From contig JADIIX010000078.1 in assembly GCA_027604505.1 (NCBI GenBank), positions 41,700-105,699 on the forward strand: 64,000 bases of DNA, read 5' to 3'. The position numbers and the translations under genes were made by a program. Below the pieces are notes generated by a model. The model had not been told where the DNA came from, ran no database searches, and worked only from the letters and a program-made list of their open reading frames with translations. This document shows, in pieces, positions 21,685 to 34,217 of this stretch (positions are counted from its first letter, which is position 1; every line of letters begins with the position of its first letter). This DNA comes from Gonapodya sp. JEL0774. Taxonomy: Eukaryota > Monoblepharomycota > Monoblepharidomycetes > Monoblepharidales > Gonapodyaceae.

Positions 21685-24600
21685 TTATCGATTAACCCTT
21701 GCGAAAGAAGGGCGCGGTGACATGGGTGGCCCCGCGCCAGAGGCCCCTCTCACATCTCCCACTCCACTGACACCCGCTAAATCTCCCAACAGCGCATCAA
21801 TCTTTTGTGTTGTTTGAGCCGAAATCTGCGCGCCACCTAGATCTCCCTGTGGACTCGTGAGACCGGCAGAGGGGGCGCTCTCCCTGTAGCCTTGTCCTTG
21901 GCTGTGGGGTTTCGGCGTGGAGGATAGCGTGGGAACAGGGCCCTCCCGTTCGTCGGCGGCAGCGGCGAGCCGAGGGGTGACGGACCCAAGTGGGGATGGG
22001 GACGAAGGACGGTAAGAGCTGCCGCCCTCGTGTGTCGATCGCGGACGGGTTGTGTTTGAGGATGGGTTCTGTATTTTCGGGATAGTAAGACGAGCGTCAG
22101 ATGTGATTCGCGCACTCCATCTCAATTTTCTTGCAATGTTTGTGCTGATTGAACGCACCTGCCCCGTCCTATCCTGTCCTCGTTGCGGCTGAGATGAGGA
22201 AGCTCTCGCGGAGGTTGCTCCGCCGTTCTGCTTCTGATATAAGTTTACGTAGGTGGAAGGAATCCAGCCTTTGGGTTTCATGTGTGGGGAACAACCATGC
22301 AAGTTAGTTGCTTCCAAGCAAAGAAATCCTCATGGACAGAGATGAACCTTTGACAGAACCCATCACACCCAAATACCACGCTCCATGTTTTCGCACAACA
22401 TCCACCCTATCTCCAATTTTAATACTCAGTTCGTTGTTGGCACGCGCGTTGTAATCGAAGGTGGCTATTGCGTACGTTCCTTTCGGCACCTCGTCGTCAG
22501 TCGAGCGGGAGCTTCCCCCACCAGGTTGCGACGTTGACGAGGAGTTCGAGGAGCCTTGTGCGCTCGTCGCAGAGGGTGAGCTACCAGCAGCGGTAATGAA
22601 TGATCCCTGGCTCACAATTGCGGGGCTTCCAGCTCCAGCGCCAAACACTCCAACTGGTACCCAACCAACACCGATAGTACCTTCCACATACCACCAGCCC
22701 GCTGGATCCTTCGAGAGAACCCGCACTCGCTCATTGGCTCTTACGGCGAGGTCACCGTCTTTCTGTGGAACATAACCGTGTAATACAATAGCATCTGTTG
22801 GCGCCTGCTGTCGTCGGAGGAGAAAGGTTGGAGTTGACTCAGATATTACGGTGGGGGCTGCTGGGATGGGTACAAGACTTAAAGGCCGTTCGTGCAGAAG
22901 AATTGTCCGCTCTATGATTGAGTGCGTTTAGTCACAGAGAGAAACAGAGAGTGACAGGTAGACAATATAATCAGGTGCGTGTGACGCAACGGGAGTCAAG
23001 TGGGATCCGATGCAACAGACAACTTACCCGTCCCCTGAGAAAGAACGCTAAGCACATACTTCTGCCCATCGTCTCTGATTCTGAAACGTTTGAGTATGCG
23101 GTCTACTACACCGGCCGTTGTTTCCGAGGGCAAGCACTTCATATATTTCTGCTGCTCTCCGTCTCTCTGAAGGAAATGTCCTACCACTCGTACGATTACC
23201 GACTCAGATGAAGTGGTGGGGGATGAAGGACCGGGTGACACAAGAGTCGGGTTTCCAGCAACAGCTGACCACATTGCGTTGGAGTTGCTTGACGCAGCAG
23301 CCGCGTTAGCTGAGCCCGCGGTCGGTGTGTTGGGCGACACAGAGGTACCGTTGGTGATCTGTTCTCCTTCATCCCCTTTGACGGACTTCGCGGAGTTCAC
23401 GCCTCCACTATGTGCGGAGTGATTCGAAGAAATACTATTGTAGTCGCCGGATGCGATGGAGAACGGGGCAGGGCCGGATGAATTGGAGTGAATTGAGTAA
23501 GGGGTTGGTAGAGACGGATTGGCAATATGCGCTCGGAGTATCTTTTTTGAGTATTTTCAGCCAACGGTTTTTGAATGTGGTAGATTTCAAGGGAGAAACA
23601 CGAAATGGGTCGTTCGTCAATCGTCTGTTCTGCAGTGTCAACGACTTACCTCCACATCTCGTGCAAGGCTTTGCACCGGCCCTACAGCTTCCCGCAACGC
23701 TGCTAGTTCTCGGTTGATGCGAGATATTTCATTCCATAATTCGATAAGGCCTGGTGCGACCTGATTTGTGCCACCATCGTCTGGCAGGAATGATCAGAAC
23801 TCAGAAAGCTTGGAAGTGAACTGAAAAGTCGACGAAAGTTTGGCACTTTGAACTCACGTCGCGCACTGTAAGTCTGGCCGTGTGGGTACACGATACGCTT
23901 ATCCTTATCCGCGGTCGGTGTGACTGGAGAATTGGAAGCGGATGGGGATACCGGGGGGTGGAAGGGAGGAGCAGGGGAAGAGGCAGGAAGGGCTTGTTGC
24001 AAAACGAAACACAATTGAGTTGGGTGTCAATTGAGCTTGAACGCAACATCTCATCTAGCGTTCCCACTCTGCCAAATAGTCAAAATAAGTGACCAAGCGG
24101 CTGATCGTCCAACCGCAGAATTCCAACGCAAGCCCCCAATAGCTAGCGCGATATTCATTCTATTTGGTCTGGATGCACGGGGCATCTCTCAAAGGAACGG
24201 CGGTTGTGTCTCCATTGTGAGAGTACAGTTCGGCTGCAGAATTGCAACTACCACCACACACACTCTTGTCAGATTTGCACGCTGGACAACACCACGCTAG
24301 AGCGTGTACCTCTTTTCCCTGTCCCTGGAAACAGAGTGATTTCATTGACTGTCACTCTGTGCAGTGCTGCTGCATGTGATTGTCGATGCCCATCTCAATC
24401 GCACTTTCAACGATGAATCGAAAGATTCGTACATGGAATGCTTTTCCAGTATGAGACTTACATGGTGGCACAAAATCGAACTCCTCAAATTGCAGTCCTT
24501 GTCTGATTTTCATGTCATATACTGCCCGTAGAATGGCAAGTCTATGACCAACCGATAGCACGCCAAGCTCCTTGAGCATATCGTGGTCCGCATGTGCAAG

Positions 24601-24789
24601 AACGTCTCCAGAAATTTCATTTTCTGGAAGCAGATGGAAGGGAACAGAGTTTGCTTGAATTGCAGGGGGTGTGCAGAATAGCGCTTCACCTTCGAACGAT
24701 TGCGGGTACGCTCCGTTCAAGTTCATCGTTCGAATCCATGCTCCAACTTGCTCGGGTGTCCAGTCCGGAAGTTGACTATGGGAATCCAT
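21685..24789 (-). CDS. SAM-RA-SH3-SH3 adaptor (Ste50/Ubc2-like) of a MAPK pathway
   Basis: From the start at 24789: a SAM domain (WTPEQVGAWIRTMNLNG...LKELGVLSVGHRLAILRAV); a linker exon with YPHGQTYSARR; a short coiled coil (LIELWNEISRINRELAALRE); a Ras-association domain (SVIVRVVGHFLQRDGEQQKYMK...DRILKRFRIRDDGQKYVL...ILLHERPLSLVPI); SH3-1 (GYVPQKDGDLAVRANERVRV...GWWYVEG...GWVPVGVF); SH3-2 (AIATFDYNARANNELSIKIGDRVDV...AWYLGV...GWIPSTYV); and a Ser/Pro tail. Ste50 links the MAPKKK Ste11 to upstream GTPases. The extra C-terminal SH3 pair is the arrangement known from Ustilago Ubc2. Exon-by-exon phases in 24470-23860 were not all settled. Confidence 0.78.
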
Positions 24790-24892
24790 GAGAAGGGATT
24801 GGGGCGGATTGATATCCCAATAAAATACTCCTTCTTCCCTTCCCGCTCAGGGTTCAGCGCTGCACTATCAAACTGAAATTTACCTAATACAA

Positions 24893-27800
24893 CTAGATTT
24901 GTGGCATGTCCCCAGCTACCTTTACAAGCTTTCCCCACTCCTCTTCGGCATTCTGCGTCGTCCGGTGTCTGTACTCGGCCAAATGCTGATGTGCCAGCGC
25001 AAGTTGCGCTTTCTGCCTATGAAAGAAACGGAGTTCCGCGTAGGTGCAGAGCCGTATAAAGGCAGTTCTGCGCAATTGGAGATCAATTGATTTATCATCC
25101 TGCAATAAGGGAATTCTGGGTCGAGCCGAGCACAAGCTGTTGAGATCTTGTTGGTACAGTATGCAGCCTCACCTGCTCAATCACAGCGTGTACCCTCTCC
25201 AGATCCTTTTGTGGAGCCCCGTCCTGCACCATCTTGTCCATTCTCGCGTGGTTTTGCTGAACTTGCCGTCGAAGCTTGTCCACTGTCATGGCGGAAAGAG
25301 CACGCTCTCGACGTTGAAGAAGGTCCTAGTTACAGGTATCGGGAAAGAGAGTCTCTGTGTCAATGGCAGCACCCATCACTTCCACAAATAGAACGCACAT
25401 CCATGGCCTCAACCAGCTCTTTGTAAGTCCTCAGCTCTTCTGCGACTGTCTCATCCAGCAACCTCCCCGCGTCCGTGGCGATTCTCGATGCTCCCTCCAT
25501 CCCCTCTGCGAATTCATCCAGACCCCGGTTCAAGGAGGGGCATGTGTAGCAGTCAGCGTCAATACAGTCCGAGTGATGAGTGGCCAATCGAACGGTGGAT
25601 GCGTAGAGATTATATGCCGCGTTGGTTTCTAAGAGCACGTGAATTGACCAACACCAGTATTACGCAATTAGACTCTAATGACTGTTGGAATCGTTATTTA
25701 CAGTACCAACCTTCCTCCCTCTTCGCCATTCCCTCCACAACCGCCACCATTCCCGTATATGCTTCGATCAGCGCGGGCATCGCTGCACGCACCTTGGCGG
25801 CAACTTGGTCCACATTCGGCGGGACTGATGACAATTCTTGATCATCGGGGGGATGCAATGCGAATTCATCATCGAGGCCAGTTGCAGGAGGCAGAAATCG
25901 ACGTTTATGTGGAAGTAGGTCCTGGAGGGTGATGAAGCAGAATACGCCAAAGGGTCAACAGGAGTGATAAATTTGCAAACAGCCCTCTCAAAAAAGTAAT
26001 GCCATATCTCGCTAGTCAGTTGCAACTCACTCCAGCCTCGCCCAAAAATACCTGTACAGCTTCTTCCCTCCTCATTGCCGGATGATTTGCGACAAAGTTG
26101 GACCACCGAGCCAGCCCTCTGCGCCTGTGCTCCAAAAAAGCGTCATCGACTAAGTTCAAGATCGCTGGTGTGAGGATTCTGCGGTAAGACGAGGCGCAAG
26201 GTGCAGGTGGTGGGGAAGCTTACCAGCTACTCGTTTGGGTGGGAGCTGGGAGTAAAGGGAATGGTGAGTTGCAAATTCCGCAAACGACAGAAAGCATAAA
26301 AAAAAAGGACACTGACTTGTGTGAGGATTCGCATTGGGTATCTACGTTGTAAGACGTCGTGGAGCCATGTGAAGTCAGAATAACGGCGAATAACGGGAGT
26401 GCGATAGGTCTGGCGACAGTATGAGGGATGATAGTGGAAGTCCGATTGGTGAGTGACCTCAATCACCAACCACCCACTGCCCCAGCCTCCATATTGCGCA
26501 GGATACCTACCGCACTTTGAACCACATAATTGACATGCTTGAACACCACTCCACCCCTTTCGGACGCAACCCTCACGACAACTCGGTCGGCGGGCATTCG
26601 CTCCCCTGCCACGGACGGTGGTATGTCAAATGGCGTGAAGGATGAGGATTTGAAGGCAGCGTTTCCATCAGGTGGGGTGGATGAATTGGAAGAGGACGGA
26701 CGTGGAATGGGAGCAGTGGAAGTTGGAGTAGAGGAGGGAAAGGAGGACGTTGGAGACGATAGAGTGTTGGAGCTTGGTCCGTTAGCGCTGGTAGAAGGCA
26801 GTGTCCAAGGGTCGCCGGCGGGGAGAGTAGAACGGTGAGTGATGGCATTGGGCGATGACGATGGAAGTGAAGAGGATGCGGGGTTCTCGTCAGCTGGGGA
26901 GGGGGCGCGGGAAGTTGATGAGGGTCCGGAAGTACGCCAAGGGGAATCAGAAAACTGCTGCGACGACGGAACCGGTGGGTTGGGGGAGGCAGAGCGAGGA
27001 GGGAGCGAAGTTGCCCCAGAGACAGTGGGCTGGGAGTGTGAAGGAGGCGCGCCCCAAGGGTCTTGACCAGTCGAGAGGCGGGGCGGTGGTGTTGAGAAGG
27101 AAGCTGGACGTGTTAGCGGAGCCAGAGAGGGGTGTAGCAAAGATGGAGTTGGCGGTTGGATGAAAAAAGTCAAGCAGGACGTCGGGTGGAACCCCTTCCC
27201 TGTCTTTCCTCTTTCGGCCTCATTGGGTGACCGTCATAAATCTTCCAATTTCTCCATCCATCTCATGTCCCATTTTGAGTTTTGATTCTGGGATCTCAAG
27301 AACAGCTTGCGCAATCCCACTTACCAGAGTTTAACATCGAGGGTTGGGAGTAAGTTGACGCAAGAGACGACCAAGGGTCATCGGTCGAAGTAGATGGAGC
27401 TGCTGGGCGGGGAGGTGCAGCAGCAGGAGGTGGGGGCGGGGAGCGAGCGCGACGATTGTAAAGTACGGAGACGGTGGGGTCTGGAATAACGAAGCCCGAA
27501 GTAGTTAGGGCAGATTTGTGTGGTGAGAGTACAGGTATGAATGAAAAGTGCGTGAAATTAGCAAGCTCACCTTGTTCCTCCGCATCCCACCTGAGAGATA
27601 AATCGAGTTTCCATGTTGATACAGCGCAGCAACGGTAGTTGGTGACGGCAACAGTAATATGAATGAGACGAAGTGAACCGATTTGCGGTACCATGTGGTT
27701 ACATACGGGTTCTCGACAAGCTGACTCTTCACTCTTGCTTTTTAAGGGGCACACCCACAAAAACGCCGGTTGAGAGCAGCGTCAAGTGGACGACGGGACA

Positions 27801-28094
27801 GATTATGAGACGTGCGCGGGTCCGAGCAGTGGATATAATTGAAGTTCGGAGAACGGTGTGGAGTGTGTTGACGTTTCTCTACAAACTTGACCTCAGATCC
27901 CGCCTTAGCACTCACACGCCGCCATGATCGACGCGGACAGTGACGCGGCGGCCGCTGCATTGCTCAACGGGTCATCGGGCTCTGGGAACCTGTCGTCTTC
28001 GTCCTTAATGACCAGCGTGGAAACGCATTCGCTCAATCGGGACTAATGACCAGCACAAAGCGCACAAAAAACACGGAGTACTTACCGAAGACAT
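24893..28094 (-). CDS. MVP1: Sorting nexin Mvp1/SNX8-like (PX-BAR)
   Basis: N-terminal low-complexity part with DPW motifs (from the proposed start MSS at 28094), then a PX domain: VFKHVNYVV (about 26530) and RRYSDFTWLHDVLQRRYPMRI (about 26390-26330), the RRYSDF/RYP pair being the phosphoinositide pocket. A BAR-type helical region follows (FLEHRRRGLARWSNFVANHP; VPPNVDQVAAKVRAAMPAL; DETVAEELRTYKELVEAMD) to the end IRLCTYAELRFFHRQKAQLALA...PQI. Mvp1 binds endosomal phosphatidylinositol-3-phosphate and drives retromer-linked endosome-to-Golgi sorting. Domain order and the C-terminal signature fit Mvp1. The first coding exons (28094-27300) rest on splice-site logic only. Confidence 0.82.
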
Positions 28095-28411
28095 GGTAAT
28101 TGCGCTCGATCTCCAAAGCGACAAGGCTTGCAGAGGTTTGAGTTCCCTGTTCCCCGATAACGTGGGCACGACTGGTTGATCTACAACAGCTGGTGCTGCC
28201 CCAAACGAAAGACCTGCAACTCTAGTAATTGCACCATTACATTTCCTTCTTCACCAGTATCAAAATCACATTATAATCCCATCCCTATGCACGGCTGTTT
28301 CTTTTCAATTGACGTGTGTGAGCCAGAGGGCACAACTCCACAGTAAAACTCTTGTTGCTCTGCATGGTGTCATGTTGCACTATACACACAGTGCAACAAC
28401 TTCAAACATCT
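28095..28411. promoter_or_regulatory. 317-nt divergent promoter region MVP1 / SUGP1-like
   Basis: No coding potential recognised. It separates the two start codons, and both genes probably take their promoters from it. Confidence 0.3.
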
Positions 28412-29614
28412 ATGTCTGGCTCGCCAGGCGAAAGCTCTTTGAAACGAGGAACGGGGCCCTCCTCGTCCATAGGAGCACTAATCGCGAAGCTTGACAAGAA
28501 GCAGACGCAGACTCAGCCAAAAAACCGGGTGATTCTCGATGACAATCGGGAAGCTGAGGACTTGCCATCGAAGTCAATTGAGGGGACAGTCCAGCACGTG
28601 AGCTCAAGGGCCGTGCCGTCAATCTTTCCGTCGTACGGCTTGCGACACTCGACTAATCCTGCAAATCGAGGTTGATGGGGGCAATCTTTCAGACAGGAAA
28701 CGGAAATCTCGATTCGACATCCCAATTTCTACAGATGCTTCGTCCAACAGCATCTCAGCTGCTGAAGCATTAGCAAAGGCCCAGGCCATCGCTCGAAAGT
28801 TTGCAACTCCAACACCGAAGCTTGGTTCTGTAACCGCAACTGAGCCCAATCCAACTGCCACCAAGGCCGATACTGGAGGTGGAAACCTGAAGCTTTACAC
28901 CCGCTATTCCACAGTCTATCAGCCTGGTATGGTTCGAGTGTATGGTGAGGTATGGTCCTGGCCTGAAGATGAGATTGTTGGTGAAGAGGGCACCGTGGAG
29001 CACAAGAGGAGAAAGGAGGAAATGGAGCGGACGTCGAGTCTCGCGAGATCACTGACTGAGCGTGGCGAAGCTCTTCATGAGCACCGGTCTCACCTCGGTG
29101 GCTACCTACCCCCTGAAGAGCTCGCACGTTTTGAGGCCATGGTCCATGAAGTCAAGGCTCGTCGCGCTAGCAGCACTGAGGCTAACAGGATGAAAGAATA
29201 TATTGGGGATAAGAGTCTCAGCGAGGATAGTGTTGGGCTCAGATTGCCGGGAACTGGATTGGGTTGGGAAGGACAGGGGAATGGATCCGCGAAAGATCTG
29301 TGAGTGGTGTGGTCCCAAACCTTTGGGCCTACTGTATTCTGATATCTTCGCAACCTACTTGCATGCCGTTTATTCCCCTTCACATAACGTTAGAATTGGT
29401 CAATCTCCTCGGGGGAATTCTCGCGGAGAACGGCCCGACGAGGTAACAGAAGAGGATGATGACTTTGATCTGTACAGGAAAAGAATGATGCTGTCGTACA
29501 GATATCGACCAAACCCTTTCAAGTGAGTGTTTAACATGCAATTCACACGTTCTCTCCGGTTTTCCCATAACTAAGGTCTTTTCCGCAAGCAATCCACGCC
29601 GTTCATATTACTGA
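28412..29614 (+). CDS. SUGP1/SF4-like splicing factor, shortened
   Basis: Exons 28412-28597, 28671-29299, 29394-29522 and 29590-29614 join to 322 residues. The first intron contains CTAAT 17-21 nt before its AG. Family marks seen: KRKSRFD followed by EALAKAQAIARKF; the HLGGYLPPEELARFEA block (compare HHMGDYIPPEEL in SUGP1); GTGLGWEGQG; and the C-terminal [30 protein letters not shown], which is the conserved SUGP1 ending as I recall it. SUGP1 acts in branch-site recognition with SF3B1. No SURP domain is visible and the G-patch is degenerate, so the protein is about half the usual length. The last exon is only 25 nt. Confidence 0.65.
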
Positions 29615-29696
29615 TCCCACATTCGTAATGATGATAATGTAGATAGATCAGTTTTCCGTTCCTAATCAAAAAAAAATTCCTCCAGCCCAATCCGCA

Positions 29697-32600
29697 TCAG
29701 CCTCGCGAATCCGCCTGAATTCGGAAGAGACCTTCCCGTATAGCCACATCAGGAATCCTTGCTAGCGACCCGTCGTTCTGTTGGATCACAACCTAGAAAA
29801 AGAAATGTCAGTACACTTCTGTGCACGACAAACATCTGCTTGTCAGAACCTACCCCTGACTCGTTTTGACTCAGAAGCTTACCACTGAACGAATTTCCAG
29901 TGCATATATCATGAACTTGAACCCATTTCTCACCTCCCATTCCAGCCAGTCCTGGGGATCGCGGAGGTGGTGTTCCGCCACTACGAACAGGAACCCCAGG
30001 GCCGTGTGCACTCGCCCCGGATGGCGTGGAAACGCGCGAGTGCGCTTCTTGGGGGATACCGAGGTGCTGAGTACCCATCATATTGTGCATTGGCGCAAGG
30101 TGATGAGGAGAAGGCGCCGGCATGGACAGGGTCATCGGTGGCTGCATAGGATGAGGCAGTGTGTGTGAATGCGGTGCCTGTTGAGATGGGGTGCCATGAT
30201 GGATGATGTTTTGGTGCAGGGAGGGTGGTTGAGAAGGGTGATGTCCCATAAGTGGCAGACCCTGGGCAATCGGAAGAGTGGAAGACTTTGGTCGATGAGT
30301 GGAGGTCTTTTGCATCTGGAGGTGGCAGGAACGGGGAGCATAGTTTCAGTAACACCTCGAAACACAGAATCACTGCCAGCTCACCCTTGGATCCACATCC
30401 ATTGGCATTCCAGGACCAGGATGGCCGACTCCTGGAGGGCCATACTGGGTTCCCCGATGTGAGTCTAACAGTCCCGAAACCTGTTGAGGGGGACCGACGA
30501 GACTGTGCGGGTATCCAGACATTCCCGATTGTGCTTGCTGCACAAGTGACTGTGTTTGAATAGAAGGACCAGATTGTGGGCGTTGTGTTAGCAACTGAGA
30601 AGGGTTTGTAGATCCGGCAGGAAGGGTTGATTGTGCAATTGCTGCGCCAATAGTTCCTTGAGCAGGGATGCCCACAGACGAGGGTTGGAGGGGAGAAGGG
30701 AGAGTGGTGGGTGATACAGCCGTCGGGTATGTAGGCGATGTTTTCGAAGATTTAGAAGGTTTAGAGCCGGCGGGGAGTTTCGCAATCTAGGAGTCAGCGA
30801 AAGCGTTACTGATAAAGAGGTCTTCGTGTGGACGAGGACGGTTAACAAACCCCGAGCTTGTCCCAGTCCTCCATCATCTCATTTTTCGAAAGGCCCATTA
30901 TGAGTGAAGCTGGGAAACCTTGCCTGTCCTTTTGTATCTTCGAGAGATCGGAAGCCTCTGTTCGGTGCAACTTTCTTCGCTTTGCAAGAACAGATCGGTC
31001 AGGGGGATCATGCGAAACTAATGGTCCAAAATGTGAGTACCCAAGTTCGACTATAACGTTCAGTACCCGGATTAAGGGGATTACAAACCTCCCCACAAAG
31101 CCTCGTCCATTCTACGGCTTTCCTCTGCAGCCTTCCATCGCTTGGCCACAGCCTCTTCAGATAAGCGGTCACGGAGATCTCTCCTTAACGCCTGGATCAA
31201 TCATACTCAGCGATAGCTCCGCACAAGCCGACATGAATCCCGAGCATACCTTGTAATGTCCTTGCGCGCGACGTCGTCGATCCTTCCACACGACATCAAC
31301 GTATTTGAGACTGCGTTCCTTCCATGCCGCAAGTCGCGCAAGCTGTTGGTCTCTGCGAGTCTCCATATCGCGAAGTCGTTGAGTGATTTCTGGGTGCGTT
31401 CCTGCAATTGTTTGAGTGAGAATGGGCGTACATTAGGTTGATTGCGGAAGCTTGTGGAACAAACCATCGTGAACCTTAGCCTCTTCGGCCTCAATTGCCT
31501 GCATTTTTTCTTTGTAAAGCCTAGAAGTGAATCGAGGACGGAAAGGTCAATTCGAAGATCTGAGCTGCAGAATCCGCTGCAACCAATAATGTCCGTATCA
31601 ACAGTGTGAATTAAGCACCCACTTTTCCCTCAGTTTCGCAAATACAACTTCAATATCTGTCATCAACTGGAGAGCTCGCTTGCGCTTCCCTTCAAACTCT
31701 TCTCCTGCAACAGAGAAAAATATAATTTCAGATTGATAAAGCGGTGGCATAAAGGATGCAGCAACAGTGTGCATAAGTTAAAGTGTGCTGTAATTGTGCT
31801 GCCCGTTTGAGTTAGGCCATTTGTTCCGGCATCACGCCAAGTACGTAGTCCCTCCAAATGAGCCAACCTTTATTCCTCAAAATGTAATTTATCAAGGGAT
31901 GCAAAATCAAGTTTACAGTACTCACCGAGGGCAACCTCACCAGCAAGGGCGATTTCACCTGCAAGATCGATTTTCCCTCCTAGAACCAAATCTTCCTCTA
32001 TTAAACCCATCTTTTGGACATCTTGGTCTGCATCATCGTCGGGTTCCACGGATGCCATATCAGTGTCTGGTCCGAGGAAGGTGTTATCTTCAGAGTCGTC
32101 GACTCCAAAGCCAGGCGCAACGGAGCCTGTTTCGGGTTCCTCGTCATCATCAGGTTCGCCCTCATCGTGTCCCCTTTGCTCTAGTCTGGAAGGATCGTCC
32201 ATGTCATTGTCTACTTCGCTCTCTTCCTGGTCGGATCCCGATGGCTCAAATGCCTGTTCATCGACTCGCGTCCGCTGCGATGCCGGCCCTCGATGAATTG
32301 AGAGACGACTATCTAGTGTCTGTGACTGTTTGGAAGGGGAAAGTTGTTGACGGGGCATGCGGTGTGAGTGGGACCGTCCGAGCCTGTGTCTACCAGCTCC
32401 AGCAGACGATTCGCCGTCGTCAGAAGCATCGCCCCCATCGCTGCCGTCGATAACACCAGAAGCGTCCAAATTTTCTGGATCAGAGGCCACGTCCTCAGCT
32501 CCGTCAACGTCCGAGGCCTCACTCGCGTCCGAATCCTCCTGGGAAGGCGACAAGTGCCCGTGTGTTCCACCTGTCTCGGGTAATTCCTCCTCCTCATGTC

Positions 32601-32775
32601 CGTCCTCAAGGAAAGACGAATCGCCCTCTCGATCCGAGCCGGCGTCCGATTCCGATTCCTCGTTTTCGTTAGCGGTGGAACCCATGTTTGTGTCCTCCTC
32701 CTCCTCTTCGCCGCTGCTGCTGTTTCCTGTGTCCTCTGTTTCTACAGGAGAGCTTTCTCTCGGCGCTTTCAGCAT
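29697..32775 (-). CDS. Sds3/BRMS1-like subunit of the Sin3-Rpd3 histone deacetylase complex
   Basis: From ATG 32775 (MLKAPRESS): about 280 residues of Asp/Glu/Ser-rich low complexity, then the Sds3 helical core in several exons: FEGKRKRALQLMTDIEVVFAKLREK, LYKEKMQAIEAEEAKV, THPEITQRLRDMETRRDQQLARLAAW, DLRDRLSEEAVAKRWKAAEE, and the VLAKRRKLHRTEASDL segment. A long Pro/Gln/His-rich tail follows and the gene closes with a small block VVIQQNDGSLARIPDVAI. In yeast Sds3 the coiled-coil core mediates dimerisation and Sin3 binding for histone deacetylation at repressed promoters. The acidic N-terminus and the polyproline/histidine tail are longer than in yeast. The stop is 83 nt from that of the convergent SUGP1-like gene. 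Confidence 0.68.
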
Positions 32776-33068
32776 TGGCAAGTTTGCAACTTCCGTCCAA
32801 TGAAGCGTCTAAAGTTCCTATGTCTCACTGGCACTTTCCCAACAAAATGACCTTTTTTTTTTGAAAACTTCACCTCTACACTTCATATCCGAACCACTTA
32901 GAGTTCTTTGCTTCTAATATCCCCTTGTCTTGTCCAGTAAAACTACACCTGCCGACTTAAAGCAGTATTGCTACCGCCCAATAGGGCATGAGAGGATAAC
33001 ATACGAATATTTCATACCGGTGACGCTGTGCTCACACAATACACCAAATATATCTACACATACTGACG

Positions 33069-34026
33069 ATGATACGGACTGTCGTGATTGCCGTTCTAGT
33101 TTTCCTCATCTTGATTTCTCTTCGAATTCTCTACGTTTTACGTTCCATCAAGTCCTCCGTGGCCCGGCGGAAGCGTGCAGTGGGTCAAACTTGTCACGTC
33201 TGTGTTGTCTTGGGCTCAGGTGAGTAACCATCGCATCAAGGAACACACCTTATTGAAGCCTGGTATTTGTGAGGTAACATTGTTTTAAATTACCTTTCTC
33301 CCCCTCCCCCCGCTTCGTCACAGGTGGCCATACTGCAGAAATGATGCGACTCGTTCGTTGTCTTCCGTTCCGACGATACAGCCCGCGGACATACGTTGTC
33401 GCTGAAAACGACGCTATTAGCGAAAGTAAAGCGAGGGAGTTTGAACGGGAAGCGGGCTCCGTGGAAGGGGTTGATGTGAGTAGGGTGAGAGGAAACACAA
33501 CTGCCTGACATTGGTCAAAACACTCCACAGTTCACAGTCACCAAAGTCCCTCGAAGCAGAGAAGTGAGACAGTCATATTTGACGTCGGTTATCACTACCT
33601 TGAATTCCCTTCCGGCATCCCTGAGAGTGGTCACTAGAGGTTCCCCTGACCTGGTGGGTTGAACATTCGAGGTCCCACAGTAATGAGTACATTTTGTTGC
33701 CTCCAGATACTCTGTAATGGGCCAGGGACATGCGTTCCGATATGTGCTTGGGCCTTCTTGCTTCGAGTGAGTGTTTCGGCAAAGCTCCGCCAGCCGTAAG
33801 GCGAGGCAGATCGAACAGCCACCTATGCTCACATTAAGAATCACCTACTATGCAGGTGCTTACTGGACACCATGTAGCCATCATGTTTGTTGAGTCCTAT
33901 GCTCGAGTGGAATCTCTGTCTCTCTCGGGGAAGATTCTGTATCCCATAGTAGATCGATTCGTGGTTCAATGGATGAAACTGAAGGAGAAATACTCTAAAG
34001 CAGAGTTTAGAGGTCGGTTAGTTTGA
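33069..34026 (+). CDS. ALG14: Alg14, membrane anchor of UDP-GlcNAc transferase
   Basis: Exons 33069-33219, 33324-33475, 33531-33653, 33707-33766 and 33856-34026 give 218 residues. A single N-terminal membrane segment (TVVIAVLVFLILISLRILYVL) is followed by VVLGSGGHTAEMMRL, the glycine-rich family motif, then YVVAENDAIS, VTKVPRSREVRQSYLTS, LILCNGPGTCVPICAWAFLL and IMFVESYARVESLSLSGK. Alg14 recruits the catalytic subunit Alg13 to the cytosolic face of the ER, where the pair adds the second GlcNAc to dolichol-PP-GlcNAc. Length and all motifs are normal. Confidence 0.93.
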
Positions 34027-34217
34027 GCACAATAGGATTACACGACAAGTATTTACGACGCTCTTGAGGTTCGCAACGTAATGGACATGTGGATCAAATA
34101 ATCAACTAACAGCAACTCTACGTAATATTGGTATCACTAGTATCCTTAGGTTTTTTGTGGGTGGGTGGAGGGTGCAGATGTGAATCAAATTTGCTTGAGT
34201 CCTGGCTACTTCCCAAA

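Noticed and set aside
28650-28672. A 22-nt intron in the SUGP1-like gene that would keep a longer exon 1
   Set aside because: Too short for fungal splicing; a 73-nt intron with a CTAAT branch point gives a better in-frame join.
32063-32850. Plus-strand Ser-rich frames opposite the SDS3-like acidic region
   Set aside because: Arise from the complement of Asp/Glu/Ser codons; the minus-strand frame connects to the Sds3 core helices.
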